This document shows, piece after piece, positions 50,659 to 59,094 of a DNA stretch of 64,000 nucleotides (position 1 is its first letter; each line of letters begins with the position of its first letter). The stretch lies in contig PBLD01000010.1 in assembly GCA_002722255.1 (NCBI GenBank), positions 1 to 64,000 on the forward strand, written 5' to 3'. The position numbers and the translations under genes are program-made. The notes below the pieces were generated by a model that saw only the letters and a list, made by a program, of their open reading frames with translations, searched no databases and was not told the DNA's origin. This DNA comes from Winogradskyella sp. Lineage in GTDB: Bacteria > Bacteroidota > Bacteroidia > Flavobacteriales > Flavobacteriaceae.

Positions 50659-51980
50659 TGATAAAGAGACTCATTGTAATTTGTATTGCAATTATAAGTT
50701 CTAGTGTTTTTGCGCAGCAAGGTACGGCATCACCATATTCATTTTACGGTATTGGTAGCCTTAAGTTTAAAGGTACTGTAGAGAATCGTAGTATGGGAGG
50801 TATTAGTGTGTATTTAGATAGTATACACCTTAATTTAAGAAACCCAGCGTCTTACGTAGGTAAAAACGTTGAAGCCTACCCTTATGATGGTGAAAGTAGA
50901 CCTGTAAAGTTTGCTGTAGCTGGTACTACTTCTAATGTTACATTAAAGGGCAATTCTGGCGAAGCAGACGGTAATAGTGCTACTTTTGACTATATAGCAT
51001 TATCGGTGCCAATAGGTAAATTTGGTTTTGGTTTTGGACTTATGCCATATACTTCTGTAGGATATAAGCTAGATGACATCAATGATAACGATGATATAAT
51101 AAATCGTTTTAGAGGAGAGGGAGGAGTTAACAGGGTTTACGCAGGCTTTGGATATCAGATATCAAACAAATTAAGTGCAGGCGTAGACTTTAATTACAAC
51201 TTCGGAAACATTCAAAATTCAGCAATTGAGTTTGCATATACACCAGATGGTGATTTGGTTGAATTGCAAACCAGAGAAGACAGTAGGTCTGATTTGAGTG
51301 GTTTAAATGTTAATTTTGGATTGGCATACAAGACTAAAATATCTGAAAAATTAGAGCTTTCTGCAACAGCAACTTTTGCCCCAGAAAGTAAATTAACTTC
51401 AGATAATGGTCGTGCAATTTCTACTATCGAAGTTACTACTACAGGAACAGAAACAGTTTTAAATAGTGTTGAAGTTGATTTAGATAGTCAGAATTTAAGG
51501 AAAACAGATTTAACCTTACCTTCTCGCTGGTCTTTAGGGACAGGTATTGGTCAACCAAAGTCTTGGTTTGTAGGTGCGGAGTATACATTACAGAATACAA
51601 GCAATTTTTCTAACCCATTTTATACTAATGATGTTTCTTCTTTTGAGAATGCTTCACAGTTCTCGCTAGGAGGTTTTTATATTCCTGATTATGATGCTTT
51701 TACTGGTTACTTTAAACGAGTGGTTTATAGGGCTGGTGTTAACTTTGCAAATACAGGTTTAGTAGTTAAAAATGAATCGATAAAAGAGTTTGGCATATCT
51801 TTTGGTTTAGGATTACCAGTTGGTCAACGATCTCGTGATCCTTTCTCAAATTTGAACCTAGGTCTTGAAATTGGAAAACGAGGAACAACTAACAATAATT
51901 TAATTCAGGAGAATTTTATAAACTTTAATGTAAGTTTATCTTTAAACTCTAGATGGTTTAGACAAAAGAAGTACAACTAA
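50658..51980 (+). CDS. Outer-membrane beta-barrel protein (FadL/PorV-like)
   Basis: A 440-residue exported protein. The signal peptide is MIKRLIVICIAIISSSVFAQ. The mature start TASPYSFYGIGSLKFKGTVENRSMGGI and NLRNPASY are typical of Bacteroidota OMPP1/FadL/PorV-type barrels, in which a plug-like N-terminus precedes amphipathic strands. Repeated aromatic-ended strands continue to a C-terminal FNVSLSLNSRWF segment. Cargo is unknown; relatives take up hydrophobic compounds or act as type IX shuttle proteins. Translationally coupled to coaX. Confidence 0.78.
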   Translation: MIKRLIVICIAIISSSVFAQQGTASPYSFYGIGSLKFKGTVENRSMGGISVYLDSIHLNLRNPASYVGKNVEAYPYDGESRPVKFAVAGTTSNVTLKGNSGEADGNSATFDYIALSVPIGKFGFGFGLMPYTSVGYKLDDINDNDDIINRFRGEGGVNRVYAGFGYQISNKLSAGVDFNYNFGNIQNSAIEFAYTPDGDLVELQTREDSRSDLSGLNVNFGLAYKTKISEKLELSATATFAPESKLTSDNGRAISTIEVTTTGTETVLNSVEVDLDSQNLRKTDLTLPSRWSLGTGIGQPKSWFVGAEYTLQNTSNFSNPFYTNDVSSFENASQFSLGGFYIPDYDAFTGYFKRVVYRAGVNFANTGLVVKNESIKEFGISFGLGLPVGQRSRDPFSNLNLGLEIGKRGTTNNNLIQENFINFNVSLSLNSRWFRQKKYN

Positions 51981-51995
51981 CAATAAAAATAAAAG

Positions 51996-53360
51996 ATGAA
52001 GACGAGAATTACTATACTACTAGCAGCTCTTTTTGTAAGCTTCAATATTAGTTTTGCTCAGCAAGATGAGGAGTGTATGAATAACCTATCGATTTTTGAT
52101 AGTTATGTAAAAACAAAAAAGTATGACGATGCCTACGAGCCTTGGAAAATAGTTCGTAACAAGTGTCCAAAATTCAATAGAGCTATTTATGTACATGGTG
52201 AGAAAATATTATTACACAAAATAGAAAACTCAACAGGTGCGGAACGAGTTGCTCATATTAACGACTTAATGTTGCTTTACGATCAAAGTAGAGAGCATTT
52301 TCCTTCTAAGTATGACGAAGGGGAAGTTTTAGTTGATAAAGCTAATCTAGCATACAAGTACAAAAAAGAGTTGGCTAAAAGTGATGAGCAGTTGTTTAAT
52401 ATGTTTGACAGTGCTTATGTAAAGGATGTAAAAAACTTTACAAACGCTAAAGGTCTTTACACTTACTTTTCTTTAATGGTTGATTTGTTTGATGCAGGCA
52501 AAAAACCGGCTCAAGAAATGTTTAATAAGTATGATGACGTTACTGAGGTTATTGAAAACATTATAGCTAATAATACATTAAGCCTAAATAAGTTAGTAGA
52601 AAAAGAAGAGGCTGGAGGCACTTTAACAAGCAGAGAAGGCAAGTTAAAGAAGTATTATGAGGCAAATATAAAAGCATTTGAAGAGCAAGTTGTCCCAAGT
52701 ATGGATAAAAAACTTGGTGATAGAGCAAATTGCGATGTGTTAATTCCATTATACGAAAAGAATTACGAAGAAAATAAGAATGATGGAGTTTGGTTGCAGA
52801 GAGCTATGAATCGTATGTATGCTAAAGGATGTAAAGAAGATCCATTGTTCTTAAAGCTAGTTCAACAAAAGAATAGTCTTGAGCCAAGTGCAGATACAGC
52901 TTACTACTTATACTTATTAACAAGTGAGCAAAAGTATTTTGATCAAACATTAGAGCTAGAGTCAGATCCATTAAAAAAGGCAAAACTATATAAGAAATTG
53001 GCTAACGAGTTAAAGAAAAAAGGAAGTTATAGTCAAGCAAGACAGTACTACATGGAATCGATGAAGCTAAATCCTTCAGATGGCTCACCTTACTTAGCAA
53101 TTGCTGCTATGTATGCTAGGAGTGCCAATAATTGTGGAGACTCTAACTTCAATAAAAGAGCAGTATTCTGGTTAGCGGCTTTAGAAGCAGAGAAGGCAGG
53201 AAGAGTAGATGGTAGATTAAAATCTGCAGCAGCAAAATCTGCAGCAAGTTATAGAGCAAGTGCGCCTTCAAAATCAGATATTTTTAATGAAGCTAATGCT
53301 GGTCAAACCATAAGAATTGGATGTTGGATCGGTCGTTCTATAACAGTTCCGAATATATAA
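51996..53360 (+). CDS. Exported tetratricopeptide-repeat protein
   Basis: A 454-residue protein with a signal peptide (ending SFNISFAQ). The start of the mature part has CMNNLSIFDSYVKTKKYDDAYEPW and the C-terminal third SYSQARQYYMESMKLNPSDGSPYLAIAAMYAR; both are TPR-like helical hairpins. Six or so Cys residues are spread through the protein. The final 40 residues are rich in Ala and Ser and lead to CWIGRSITVPNI. It is probably a periplasmic scaffold, in the same block as lptC and an OMP. Exact role unknown. Its stop overlaps lptC by one base. Confidence 0.78.
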   Translation: MKTRITILLAALFVSFNISFAQQDEECMNNLSIFDSYVKTKKYDDAYEPWKIVRNKCPKFNRAIYVHGEKILLHKIENSTGAERVAHINDLMLLYDQSREHFPSKYDEGEVLVDKANLAYKYKKELAKSDEQLFNMFDSAYVKDVKNFTNAKGLYTYFSLMVDLFDAGKKPAQEMFNKYDDVTEVIENIIANNTLSLNKLVEKEEAGGTLTSREGKLKKYYEANIKAFEEQVVPSMDKKLGDRANCDVLIPLYEKNYEENKNDGVWLQRAMNRMYAKGCKEDPLFLKLVQQKNSLEPSADTAYYLYLLTSEQKYFDQTLELESDPLKKAKLYKKLANELKKKGSYSQARQYYMESMKLNPSDGSPYLAIAAMYARSANNCGDSNFNKRAVFWLAALEAEKAGRVDGRLKSAAAKSAASYRASAPSKSDIFNEANAGQTIRIGCWIGRSITVPNI

Positions 53361-53926
53361 TGAATTTAAGATTTTCACATATCATAAAAAACTTAGTCAC
53401 AGTATTAACTGTGACTTTGTTTTTTTCTTGTGAAAACGATTTTGATGAGGTTCAAAAAGTAGGTGTGTTTCAAAATCAACCTATTGGAGAAGCCGAAAAC
53501 ATTGATTTAAAATATACAGAGTTTTTAGAGGATACTGTTAGACTTAAGGCAAACCTTATTAGTCCTCAAATGCTCGATTATTCAAACAGAGATTTTGCAT
53601 TTTCTGAATTTCCAAAAGGAATTCTTTTAAAGGTGTATGATGACGATGGTAAACTTACGACCATAACATCACGCTACGCTATTTTCTACACAGAGACCGA
53701 TATAATAGATTTAAGAGGAAATGTTACAATTACAACTCACCAAAAAGAAAGATTGGTAACAGAACAATTATACTACAACGAAAAGTTAGAATGGGTATTT
53801 ACGAACGAGCCTTGGAAATTTACTCAAGCCTCAGGTATAAAATACGGTGTTGGTTTCGATTCTGATAAAGACTTCAAAAATTTTCAGATGTTAGAAATGG
53901 GTGGAGATTTTGAACTTGATAATTAA
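53360..53926 (+). CDS. lptC: LPS export protein LptC
   Basis: A 188-residue predicted lipoprotein or membrane-anchored periplasmic protein. The N-terminal helix ends in TLFFSC, a lipobox-like site with Cys near residue 24. Residues 55-180 form the beta-jellyroll of the LptC family: ISRYAIFYTETDIIDLRGNV-type strands with ITTHQKERLVTEQLYYNEKLEWVFT after them. It passes lipopolysaccharide from the LptB2FG complex to LptA. Start ATG 53360 overlaps the previous stop; the open frame begins at 53321 but inside the upstream gene. A terminator-like hairpin lies over codons 12-23. Confidence 0.83.
   Translation: MNLRFSHIIKNLVTVLTVTLFFSCENDFDEVQKVGVFQNQPIGEAENIDLKYTEFLEDTVRLKANLISPQMLDYSNRDFAFSEFPKGILLKVYDDDGKLTTITSRYAIFYTETDIIDLRGNVTITTHQKERLVTEQLYYNEKLEWVFTNEPWKFTQASGIKYGVGFDSDKDFKNFQMLEMGGDFELDN
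53395..53427 (+). terminator. Terminator-like hairpin inside the start of lptC
   Basis: AGTCACAG (53395-53402) and CTGTGACT (53409-53416) form a perfect 8-bp stem with a 6-base loop, followed by TTTGTTTTTTT. It resembles an intrinsic terminator but lies within the signal-sequence codons. Translating ribosomes would normally suppress it. Confidence 0.45.
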
Positions 53927-53966
53927 CTATCTTTGTAACTTAATTTTACTTAGATAATATTATCAA

Positions 53967-54158
53967 ATGAAAATTCTTAAAATATTTCAATACGCTTACA
54001 TCATCTTTGCAGTGTTATTTCTTTGGGATGCAATATCAAATTGGTCTATAGACAGAAATAGATCATATATGTCGCTTTTCTTTGTGGCATTGGCCATTTT
54101 TATGTTCTTTTTTAGAAAGCGCTTTGCAAGCAAATTTCAAGATAGAAACAAAGACTAA
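53967..54158 (+). CDS. Small two-helix membrane protein
   Basis: A 63-residue protein of unknown function with two hydrophobic helices (about 9-24 and 38-52) separated by a short polar loop (SNWSIDRNRSYM). The C-terminus is basic. It sits 40 bases after lptC and 3 bases before the CorC-like gene, so it is likely cotranscribed. Its size and position suggest a small inner-membrane subunit, but I cannot assign it. Confidence 0.65.
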   Translation: MKILKIFQYAYIIFAVLFLWDAISNWSIDRNRSYMSLFFVALAIFMFFFRKRFASKFQDRNKD

Positions 54159-54161
54159 TAT

Positions 54162-55451
54162 ATGACTCTAGACATAGTCATAATAATAGTTACATTAATC
54201 CTTTCGGCTTTTTTCTCAGGCATGGAAATTGCCTATGTATCGTCCAACAAAATACACATAGAGTTAGAGAAAAAGCAGGAAGATTTTCTTGGAAAGATAT
54301 TAACCAAGTTAACAGCTAAGCCATCAAAATATATTGCTACCATGCTTATTGGTAACAATATTGCATTGGTAATTTATGGTCTAAAGATGGGTGACGTGCT
54401 TGTGAAGTGGTTTCAGTCTATGTTGCCATCAGATAGTGCTGTGCTAACCTACTTGTTTTACGATTTTCAACTCTTAACGCAAACCGTAATTTCAACTTTT
54501 GTAATATTAATCACTGCTGAGTTTTTGCCTAAAGTATTTTTTCAGATTTATGCCAATACTTTAATGAAGGTTTTGGCATTACCAACCTATGTGTTTTACT
54601 TCATTTTTTCATTAATATCAGATTTTGTGCTTTGGATTTCGGATGCAGTGTTAAAGTATATTTTTAAAGCTAAAGGAGAAGATGTTGTTTTGGCAATGAC
54701 CAAAGTAGAACTTGGTAATTATATCAGTGAGCAAATGGAATCTGTTGAAGATCATGAAGAGGTTGATAGTGAAATTCAAATTTTTCAAAATGCACTAGAG
54801 TTTTCAGATGTAAAGGCAAGAGAAGTTATGGTGCCTCGTACTGAAATTTCAGCCGTTGATATCTCAGAATCTATTGAAAATTTAAGTCAACTTTTTATAG
54901 AAACCGGACGGACAAAAATTATTGTTTACAAAGATAATATTGATGATATTTTGGGATATGTACATGCATTTGAGTTGTTTAAAAAACCAAAAAATATAAA
55001 GTCTATTATTATTCCGGTAAGCTTTGTGCCAGAAACTATATTAATAAAAGATGTGCTTAATATTCTTACCAAAAAACGTCAAAGTATCGCGGTAGTAATA
55101 GATGAGTATGGCGGAACGTCTGGCCTAATGTCTGTAGAGGATATTGTGGAAGAGTTGTTTGGGGAAATAGAAGATGAACATGATACGCTAGAAATGACCG
55201 AATTGCAAATTGATGAAAATACCTATAGATTTTCTGCAAGATTAGAAGTAGATTATATTAACGAAGCTTATAAGTTAAACCTTCCTGAAAGCGAAACCTA
55301 TGAGACTCTTGGAGGATTAATAGTTAATGAAACTGAAGGTATTCCAGAAAAAAACCAAGATGTTTTAGTTGATAATTTTAAGTTTACTATTGAAGAAGTT
55401 TCCTCAACAAAAATTGATATAGTAAGGCTTAAAATCCTAGATATAGATTAA
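54162..55451 (+). CDS. HlyC/CorC (CNNM) family membrane protein with CBS domains
   Basis: A 429-residue protein with three domains. A DUF21/CNNM membrane domain (1-195) starts LILSAFFSGMEIAYVSSNKIHIE and contains TMLIGNNIALVIYG. A CBS pair (about 215-345) includes EVMVPRTEISAVD and SIAVVIDEYGGTSGLMSVEDIVEEL. A C-terminal CorC/HlyC domain (about 355-429) follows. Relatives include magnesium/cobalt efflux proteins and the gliding-motility protein GldE. It is followed 94 bases later by ppiD. Exact substrate unknown. Confidence 0.85.
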   Translation: MTLDIVIIIVTLILSAFFSGMEIAYVSSNKIHIELEKKQEDFLGKILTKLTAKPSKYIATMLIGNNIALVIYGLKMGDVLVKWFQSMLPSDSAVLTYLFYDFQLLTQTVISTFVILITAEFLPKVFFQIYANTLMKVLALPTYVFYFIFSLISDFVLWISDAVLKYIFKAKGEDVVLAMTKVELGNYISEQMESVEDHEEVDSEIQIFQNALEFSDVKAREVMVPRTEISAVDISESIENLSQLFIETGRTKIIVYKDNIDDILGYVHAFELFKKPKNIKSIIIPVSFVPETILIKDVLNILTKKRQSIAVVIDEYGGTSGLMSVEDIVEELFGEIEDEHDTLEMTELQIDENTYRFSARLEVDYINEAYKLNLPESETYETLGGLIVNETEGIPEKNQDVLVDNFKFTIEEVSSTKIDIVRLKILDID

Positions 55452-55545
55452 AGACTACAATAGCTTACAAAAACTATACTTCTCCTTTTATTATTTACTA
55501 GAAAATACTATTTTCGCAGACTTATTTATACGAAAAATTTAAGAC

Positions 55546-57702
55546 ATGGCAATTTTAAATAAAATTAGACAGCGCTCACTAATCTTAATATTAGTTATAG
55601 CATTAGCATTATTCGCTTTTGTTATTCAAGGAGTAATTGATAACCCAAATGCGTTCTCAAACTCTCAAGGTGTTGTAGCAACAGTTAATGGTACAGATAT
55701 CGATGTAACTGAATTTCAACAAAAGGTAAAGAACTATCAAGACAGAGTAGGCGGAAGAGTATCGTCTTCTCAGGCAAAAAATGCAATATATAATCAAGAA
55801 GTAAGTAAAATCCTTTTAGGAGAAGAGTTTGAGGCACTTGGTTTGTCTGTTGAAAAAGATGAGATGCGAGACTTACTTAAAAATAGTTTTCAATCTAATC
55901 CAGAGTTTCAAGATGAAAACGGAAACTTTGATGTTAACCGTCTTAATGCTTTTATAAGTAATCTTAAAGATATTAGTCCAGATTCGGCACCATTAACATC
56001 TGCAGGCCAAACTGTAAATATAAACTATGACATCTGGACAAACAACGAGCAAAACATAGCTAATAGTTCATTACAGCAAACCTATTACAACCTAATTAAA
56101 GCAGGTGTAGGAACAACAATTGCAGAAGCGCAAGATGAGTATATGGCAGATGCTAAAAGTGTAGATATTCGTTTTGTTCAAATTCCTTACACGTCTATTG
56201 CAGACAGTTTGGTAGAGGTGTCAACATCTGATGTTAAAGCGTACATGAAAGACCACGAAGAAAAATTTAAAGTAGATGCAAGTAGAGAGGTGGTTTATGT
56301 AGAGTTTAAAGAAGTGGCATCCAAAGAAGATGAAGAAGCAATAAAAGCAGACCTTTTAAAATTAAAGAGTGATCAACCATTCTATAATACAAGTAGTGGT
56401 AACACGGATACTATTCCTGGTTTTGATAGCGCAAATAATGTTGAAGAATTCATTAATGCTAATTCAGATATTAAGTTTAATGATTCTTTTTTAACAGCAG
56501 CACAATTACCTGGTGTAGCAAAGGATACCTTAATGAAGTTAGAAGTTGGTGAATATTATGGACCTTATAGAGATGGAGAGTTTTTTAAGCTGTCAAAAAT
56601 GATTGCTAAAAAGCAATTGCCAGATTCTGTAAAGACTAGACATATTTTAATTCCTTTTATAGGATCGGCATCGCCAGATGTTACCTTAACAAAGGAGCAG
56701 GCTAAAAAGCAAGCAGATAGTCTTTATAATATTTTAACAACTGACAAATCTAAGTTTGATGATTTTGTAACAGAATTTTCAACTGATCAAGGTAGCGTTA
56801 ATAACGGAGGTCGTTATGATTGGTTTGGTTACAACAGAATGGTAGCTCCATTTAGAGATTTCTCTTTTAACGGAAAGACAGGTGATTTGGGTGTTGTAGA
56901 ATCTTCGTATGGATTTCATATTATAGAAATAGAAGGGCAAAAAGGAGAGTCTGAAATGTTTAAAATTGCAACATTAGCAAGAAAAATTGAGCCATCTCCA
57001 GAAACTTTAGATGATGTATATAATAAAGCTACAAAGTTTGAAATTGCTGCTAAAGATGCTGATTTTAATGAATTAGCTAAAGAAGGTGGATTAACGGTTA
57101 AGCCAATAACATTTAAAGAATTAGACGAAAATATTCCAGGTTTAGGAAGTCAGAGAGAAACAATACGTTGGTTTTTTGAAGAGGGTAGAGATGAAGGAGA
57201 CTTCAAAAACTTCCCAGTTTCAGGATTTGGATTTATTGTAGCTAAATTGGTGGAGAAGAATGAAGAAGGATTAATGAATGTAGAAGATGCTTCTGTAATT
57301 GCTTTACCAGAAATAAAGAAAGAAAAGAAAGCAAAATTAATCCGTGAGAAGATTAAAGCTACTTCAATAGATGAGATTGCTAAAAATCAGGGACAGAGCC
57401 CTAAGACAGCAGCAGCTATCACTTTAAAGAATACTACATTAGCAGGTGCAGGTGTAGAGCCAAAAGTGGTTGGAGCTGCATTTGGTTTAGAGCAAGGTAA
57501 AACGTCTAAACCTATTGATGGTGAAAAAGGCGTTTATGTCATTGAAGTGACAAAAGTAAATGAGGCAACTGAGTTAGACAACTACACTTCAATTGTGAAT
57601 AGATTAAACGCAGCTAAGCGTGGAGCAGCACAAGGAAAAGTATATCAAGCACTTGAAAAATCTGCTGAAATCGAAGATAACAGAGCTAAAACAGTTTTCT
57701 AA
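55546..57702 (+). CDS. Membrane-anchored peptidyl-prolyl isomerase, PpiD/SurA-like
   Basis: A 718-residue periplasmic folding factor. One N-terminal helix (LILVIALALFAFVIQGVI, about 12-29) anchors it in the inner membrane. A SurA-N-like chaperone module (about 35-250) contains VVATVNGTDIDVTEFQQKV. The parvulin domain lies at about 360-470, with KTRHILIPFIG and GGRYDWFGYNRMVAPF and FGFHII-type sequence (SSYGFHIIEIEGQ). A second, degenerate parvulin-like part follows. It assists outer-membrane protein folding. Ends in a bidirectional terminator. Confidence 0.87.
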   Translation: MAILNKIRQRSLILILVIALALFAFVIQGVIDNPNAFSNSQGVVATVNGTDIDVTEFQQKVKNYQDRVGGRVSSSQAKNAIYNQEVSKILLGEEFEALGLSVEKDEMRDLLKNSFQSNPEFQDENGNFDVNRLNAFISNLKDISPDSAPLTSAGQTVNINYDIWTNNEQNIANSSLQQTYYNLIKAGVGTTIAEAQDEYMADAKSVDIRFVQIPYTSIADSLVEVSTSDVKAYMKDHEEKFKVDASREVVYVEFKEVASKEDEEAIKADLLKLKSDQPFYNTSSGNTDTIPGFDSANNVEEFINANSDIKFNDSFLTAAQLPGVAKDTLMKLEVGEYYGPYRDGEFFKLSKMIAKKQLPDSVKTRHILIPFIGSASPDVTLTKEQAKKQADSLYNILTTDKSKFDDFVTEFSTDQGSVNNGGRYDWFGYNRMVAPFRDFSFNGKTGDLGVVESSYGFHIIEIEGQKGESEMFKIATLARKIEPSPETLDDVYNKATKFEIAAKDADFNELAKEGGLTVKPITFKELDENIPGLGSQRETIRWFFEEGRDEGDFKNFPVSGFGFIVAKLVEKNEEGLMNVEDASVIALPEIKKEKKAKLIREKIKATSIDEIAKNQGQSPKTAAAITLKNTTLAGAGVEPKVVGAAFGLEQGKTSKPIDGEKGVYVIEVTKVNEATELDNYTSIVNRLNAAKRGAAQGKVYQALEKSAEIEDNRAKTVF

Positions 57703-57730
57703 TTTAGGATATTCGATCTTATAAAACAGA

Positions 57731-57765
57731 AAAGGCTTTACATAATTGTAAAGCCTTTTTTATTG
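57731..57765. terminator. Bidirectional intrinsic terminator
   Basis: AAAGGCTTTACA (57731-57742) pairs perfectly with TGTAAAGCCTTT (57747-57758) around a 4-base loop, with T residues following on the plus strand and A residues before it. It serves both ppiD and the convergent kinase gene. Confidence 0.9.
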
Positions 57766-59046
57766 TTATTGAGTTAATGTCATTGTAGAATATGGAATTA
57801 CAATATCTAGACCTTTAGACTTAAAGTAATCTTTAGGGTTAGTAGGAGAGGTAGCTAAAACAAAATCGCCTCCCCAAGCTCCAAGGCTTTTGATACATCC
57901 ATTAAAATCCCTGAATAATTTTGATTTTACAGGATCTTGATTTAGTAGTTTGCCAATTATATTTTCATGTTCAGTTAATAAGCTTTCAAAAGCAGCTAGA
58001 GATGTTGTTTTTATTGTTTCCTCTGTGATAGCATTAATATCATTAATTACAGCATTACTAACTTTATTTAGGCTTTTATAAGCTTTAATACCATCTCTAC
58101 TATTTTGCTTTTGATTAAGGTAAACGAAATATAATTGGTCTTTAAAACTTGGATTAAAATCTATTGAAGTAACTAATGGTTGATTGTTTTTATCTAACTG
58201 AAAAGTAATTGGTGTGTTGTGCTGAGCACAAGCAATGTCATAACCACTTCCGCCAAACGTTTTTTCTAAAAGCTGATAAGCATTAACATCTGCCCATTGC
58301 GCAATATTGTTTATTAATGTAGAGGAAGTGCCTAGTCCCCAACTTTTATTAAATTCTAAATGTGTTGAAACCTTATAACCTTTTTCGTTTTTTAAAAAGT
58401 CAGGATTAAGTCTTTGTGCAGCATCAATAATTTGTCTTAATCGAGAAGAAATATCATTATCATTCTCAAAGGTTTTAAAAATCTCACCATTATCTAAAGT
58501 GAAACTTTTTTCAAACCAAACATTACCCTTTTCATCATAGCTTTTCCAGCTTAGGGTATTGCTGTTGTCTTCTTCTACTTTAAGACTTTGACCATATTTT
58601 GTAGGTATGGCTAATGATTTTGCACCATCAAGTACAACGTATTCACCAGTGATTAATAATTTTCCGTTGCTTTTATATTTTTTTATTGATTGGTTTTTGG
58701 TGGCTGGGCGAAGTCGCTTTTCGGTGGCTGAGCGTAGTCGAAGCCACAATTTGTAATGGCTATCATTCTTGCATTCCGCCAGATTTTTTAATTCTTTATG
58801 TTGTTTGTTTATTAAAGCTTCTTTTTTAGCTCTACTCCAACCTTGAATTTGTTTCTCTCTATAAAAAGCATCATCTATTCTTTGAAACTCTTCAATATAT
58901 TTTAGCACTACAGGTAGACGCTTTTTTGTATGATTTGCACCTTTACCATCATTATGCTCTGCAATACGTTTTTCGATGTCAATAGTACTGCCAGTATAAT
59001 ATGAACCATCAGCGCATTCTAATATATAAACGTGTCCTTTTGGCAT
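57766..59046 (-). CDS. GIY-YIG nuclease fused to GHMP kinase (in-frame fusion)
   Basis: One frame of 426 residues from ATG 59046. The first 97 residues are a compact GIY-YIG (UPF0213-like) nuclease: HVYILECADGSYYTGST, Arg in EKRIAEHN, Glu in YREKQIQGW. A linker of about 20 residues encoded by family A repeats (LWLRLRSATEKRLRPATK) follows. A complete GHMP kinase then begins at codon ATA 58684-58686 (IKKYKSNGKLLITGEYVVLDG), with the ATP loop KSWGLGTSSTLINNI. The kinase is probably for mevalonate or phosphomevalonate, given HMG-CoA reductase 9 bases upstream. An ATA stands where the kinase's own ATG would be expected, so kinase synthesis seems to depend on the fusion. Open frame extends to GTG 59085 inside a repeat. 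Confidence 0.82.
   Translation of the reverse strand: MPKGHVYILECADGSYYTGSTIDIEKRIAEHNDGKGANHTKKRLPVVLKYIEEFQRIDDAFYREKQIQGWSRAKKEALINKQHKELKNLAECKNDSHYKLWLRLRSATEKRLRPATKNQSIKKYKSNGKLLITGEYVVLDGAKSLAIPTKYGQSLKVEEDNSNTLSWKSYDEKGNVWFEKSFTLDNGEIFKTFENDNDISSRLRQIIDAAQRLNPDFLKNEKGYKVSTHLEFNKSWGLGTSSTLINNIAQWADVNAYQLLEKTFGGSGYDIACAQHNTPITFQLDKNNQPLVTSIDFNPSFKDQLYFVYLNQKQNSRDGIKAYKSLNKVSNAVINDINAITEETIKTTSLAAFESLLTEHENIIGKLLNQDPVKSKLFRDFNGCIKSLGAWGGDFVLATSPTNPKDYFKSKGLDIVIPYSTMTLTQ
58699..58716. repeat. Degenerate family A repeat
   Basis: GGTGGCTGGGCGAAGTCGC is a half-decayed copy (one mismatch in GAGCG, 3' arm lost) directly beside the intact copy at 58724-58747. It lies in the linker between the nuclease and kinase parts. 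Confidence 0.55.
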
Positions 59047-59085
59047 TATATGACTAATAATGTGACTTCGACTACGCTCAGTCAC
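58724..59085 (-). mobile_element. GIY-YIG element bounded by inverted family A palindromic repeats
   Basis: A 24-base palindrome (58724-58747, GTGGCTGAGCG...CGAAGCCAC) and its counterpart in the opposite orientation (59062-59085, GTGACTTCGAC...GCTCAGTCAC) agree in 22 of 24 positions when one is reverse-complemented. They enclose a full GIY-YIG nuclease gene and nothing else, 362 bases in all. The outer end lies 9 bases from the HMG-CoA reductase stop, and the inner end near the kinase start. The arrangement looks like a repeat-associated nuclease unit inserted between two mevalonate genes. Mobility is inferred, not shown. Confidence 0.6.
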
Positions 59086-59094
59086 CAGTTTAAA

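Noticed and set aside
58724-59085. REP-associated tyrosine transposase (RAYT) or classical insertion sequence
   Set aside because: The enclosed protein is a GIY-YIG nuclease, no HUH/Tyr transposase motif is present and I could not find target-site duplications.
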